DNA from: GCA-2708415 sp964353185
GTDB taxonomy: Bacteria; Pseudomonadota; Alphaproteobacteria; Micavibrionales; Micavibrionaceae
NCBI GenBank assembly: GCA_964353185.1
Contig: CAYGUV010000002.1
Coordinates: 62,001-126,000 of the forward strand
DNA length: 64,000 nucleotides
Direction: 5' to 3'
Position numbers and translations under genes: made by a program. The notes under the pieces were generated by a model that saw only the letters and a list, made by a program, of their open reading frames with translations, had not been told where the DNA came from and did no database searches. Positions 62,671-64,000 of this stretch are shown one piece after another (the stretch's first letter is position 1; every line of letters begins with the position of its first letter).

Positions 62671-63993
62671 ATGACAGCAGAACCGCAAAAAGTAAAAGAA
62701 ACAATAGAAAATGATTATAAAGTCGCCGATATATCGCTAGCGAAGTGGGGCCGTAAAGAAATTGAAATGGCCGAAGCCGAAATGCCTGGTTTAATGGCTT
62801 TACGTGAAGAATATGGCGATCAACAGCCCTTAAAAGGCGCGCGTATTGTCGGTTGCCTGCACATGACAATCCAAACCGCGGTTCTGATTGAAACTCTCCA
62901 AGCATTAGGCGCAACAATTCGTTGGAGCTCATGCAATATTTTCTCCACCCAAGATCACGCAGCCGCCGCCATTGCCGCAACAGGCACGCCTGTTTTCGCA
63001 TGGAAAGGTGAAACTGAGGAAGAATATGAATGGTGTATTCATCAAACAATTAAAGGCCCAGATGGTTGGACGCCCAATATGATTTTGGATGATGGTGGTG
63101 ATTTAACCATCCTCATGCATAACGAATATCCTGAGCTAATGAAAGACGTCAAAGGCATATCAGAAGAAACAACAACGGGTGTTCTTCGTTTATATGAAAT
63201 GGCGAAAAAAGGAACATTAATGGTTCCTGCCATTAACGTAAATGACTCCGTCACAAAATCAAAATTTGATAATAAATATGGATGTCGCGAATCTTTAGTG
63301 GATGCTATTCGCCGTGCCACCGACATTATGATGGCCGGTAAAGTCGCTGTTGTTGCTGGATATGGTGATGTGGGTAAGGGTTCGGCAGAATCCCTTAAAT
63401 CACAAGGCGTCCGCGTCATGGTGACCGAAGTTGACCCTATCTGCGCACTGCAAGCTGCCATGGAAGGGTATGAAGTTGTCACTATGGAAGATGCGGCGCC
63501 GCGCGCTGATATTTTTGTGACCGCAACAGGGAACAAAGACATTCTTACAATGGATCATATGCGTGAAATGAAGGACCGCGCTATCGTTTGTAACATCGGC
63601 CATTTTGATAATGAAATCGATACGCAAAGCCTCCGTAACCTCAAATGGACAAACATTAAACCACAAGTCGACGAAGTCGAATTCCCTGATGGAAAACGCA
63701 TTACATTATTAGCTGAAGGTCGTTTGGTTAATCTTGGCTGTGCAACTGGCCACCCTAGCTTCGTAATGTCAGCTTCTTTTACCAACCAAACACTGGCACA
63801 AATGGAACTATGGAATAATGCGGATAAATACGACAATAAAGTTTACGTACTGCCAAAACATTTGGATGAAAAAGTTGCGATGCTTCACCTTGAAAAAGTC
63901 GGCGCAAAACTTTCAAAACTTAATAAGGAACAAGCAGACTATATTGGCGTTAGTGAAGCAGGACCGTTTAAAGACGATACTTACAGATATTAA
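62671..63993 (+). CDS. ahcY: Adenosylhomocysteinase
   Basis: Hydrolyses S-adenosylhomocysteine to adenosine and homocysteine, completing the methyl cycle. 440 residues: substrate-binding part with GCLHMTIQTAVLIETLQALG and SSCNIFSTQDHAAAAIA, then VPAINVNDSVTKSKFDNKYG with catalytic Lys/Asp. The NAD-binding Rossmann loop is VAGYGDVGKGSAESLKSQG near 230. ATGNKDILTMDHM and the C-terminal GPFKDDTYRY complete the enzyme. The last residues form the Lys-Tyr tail that reaches the partner subunit's NAD. About 120 bases of AT-rich leader precede it, with no riboswitch I could recognise. Confidence 0.97.
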   Translation: MTAEPQKVKETIENDYKVADISLAKWGRKEIEMAEAEMPGLMALREEYGDQQPLKGARIVGCLHMTIQTAVLIETLQALGATIRWSSCNIFSTQDHAAAAIAATGTPVFAWKGETEEEYEWCIHQTIKGPDGWTPNMILDDGGDLTILMHNEYPELMKDVKGISEETTTGVLRLYEMAKKGTLMVPAINVNDSVTKSKFDNKYGCRESLVDAIRRATDIMMAGKVAVVAGYGDVGKGSAESLKSQGVRVMVTEVDPICALQAAMEGYEVVTMEDAAPRADIFVTATGNKDILTMDHMREMKDRAIVCNIGHFDNEIDTQSLRNLKWTNIKPQVDEVEFPDGKRITLLAEGRLVNLGCATGHPSFVMSASFTNQTLAQMELWNNADKYDNKVYVLPKHLDEKVAMLHLEKVGAKLSKLNKEQADYIGVSEAGPFKDDTYRY

Positions 63994-64000
63994 CAATTGA

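Noticed and set aside
1..64000. tRNA, rRNA, CRISPR array, insertion sequence or prophage
   Set aside because: The gaps between genes are short and none shows a cloverleaf, regularly spaced repeats, terminal inverted repeats or transposase/integrase motifs.

Overview
The window is a 64 kb stretch of an AT-rich Gram-negative chromosome. Gene content and order point to an alphaproteobacterium: lptC-lptA-lptB-rpoN-hpf-ptsN; aroA/cmk-rpsA-ihfB-pyrF-trpFBA-accD-folC; an Hsp20 next to a DUF1150 gene behind a ROSE-type RNA thermometer; a CycM-like membrane-anchored cytochrome c; a ChvG/ChvI-type two-component pair; and a zf-CHCC (NDUFS6-like) protein. Three large DotA/TraY-type membrane proteins in tandem are unusual for free-living alphaproteobacteria. 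They would fit a predatory or host-associated lineage (Micavibrio-like or Rickettsiales-related), but that placement is inference. I saw no rRNA, tRNA, CRISPR array, insertion sequence, integrase or phage module.

Layout. 1-2320 (-): the 5' part of putA, cut by the window edge. 2.4-7 kb: xseA, an unknown gene, then on the minus strand two TerD-domain genes with a CaCA Na+/Ca2+-type antiporter between them. 7-8.7 kb: ettA. 8.96-17.0 kb: the three tandem DotA/TraY-like genes, the most striking part of the window. 17.1-21 kb (-): mlaC, mlaA, lptG and lptF, all outer-membrane lipid traffic. 21-25 kb: pepA, holC, cytochrome c, pheA and two small genes. 25.6-29.4 kb: ftsK, lolA, recR. 29.4-30.7 kb (-): an unknown small protein and a response regulator with a decayed GGDEF domain. 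30.9-39.2 kb: rnd, kdsD, lptC, lptA, a LysE-type exporter, lptB, rpoN, murI (opposite strand), hpf, ptsN. 39.2-41.6 kb: DUF1150, hsp20 with its thermometer and promoter, a zinc-finger protein, an unknown gene and a pilin-like gene. 41.6-47.7 kb: cysS (-), folE, pyrC, a membrane-anchored DUF2726 protein, a GGDEF-EAL protein. 47.8-59.3 kb: aroA, a minus-strand lipoprotein, cmk, rpsA, ihfB, lapA-like, pyrF, trpF, trpB, trpA, accD, folC. 59.4-64 kb: chvI/chvG-like pair, an unknown membrane protein, a small minus-strand gene, ahcY.

How the genes work together. Much of the window serves envelope building: LptA, B, C, F and G plus KdsD make and export LPS, MlaA/MlaC keep outer-membrane lipid asymmetry, LolA carries lipoproteins and MurI feeds peptidoglycan. 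RpoN, PtsN, HPF, ChvG/ChvI and two c-di-GMP-type proteins form the regulatory layer. The DotA/TraY triplet suggests a type IVB-like secretion or conjugation apparatus whose other parts lie outside the window. A pilin-like protein at 40.9 kb might belong to the same machine, but nothing here links them directly. Where an upstream TTG extension competes with an internal ATG preceded by a better ribosome-binding site or matching the family start, I took the internal start and say so.
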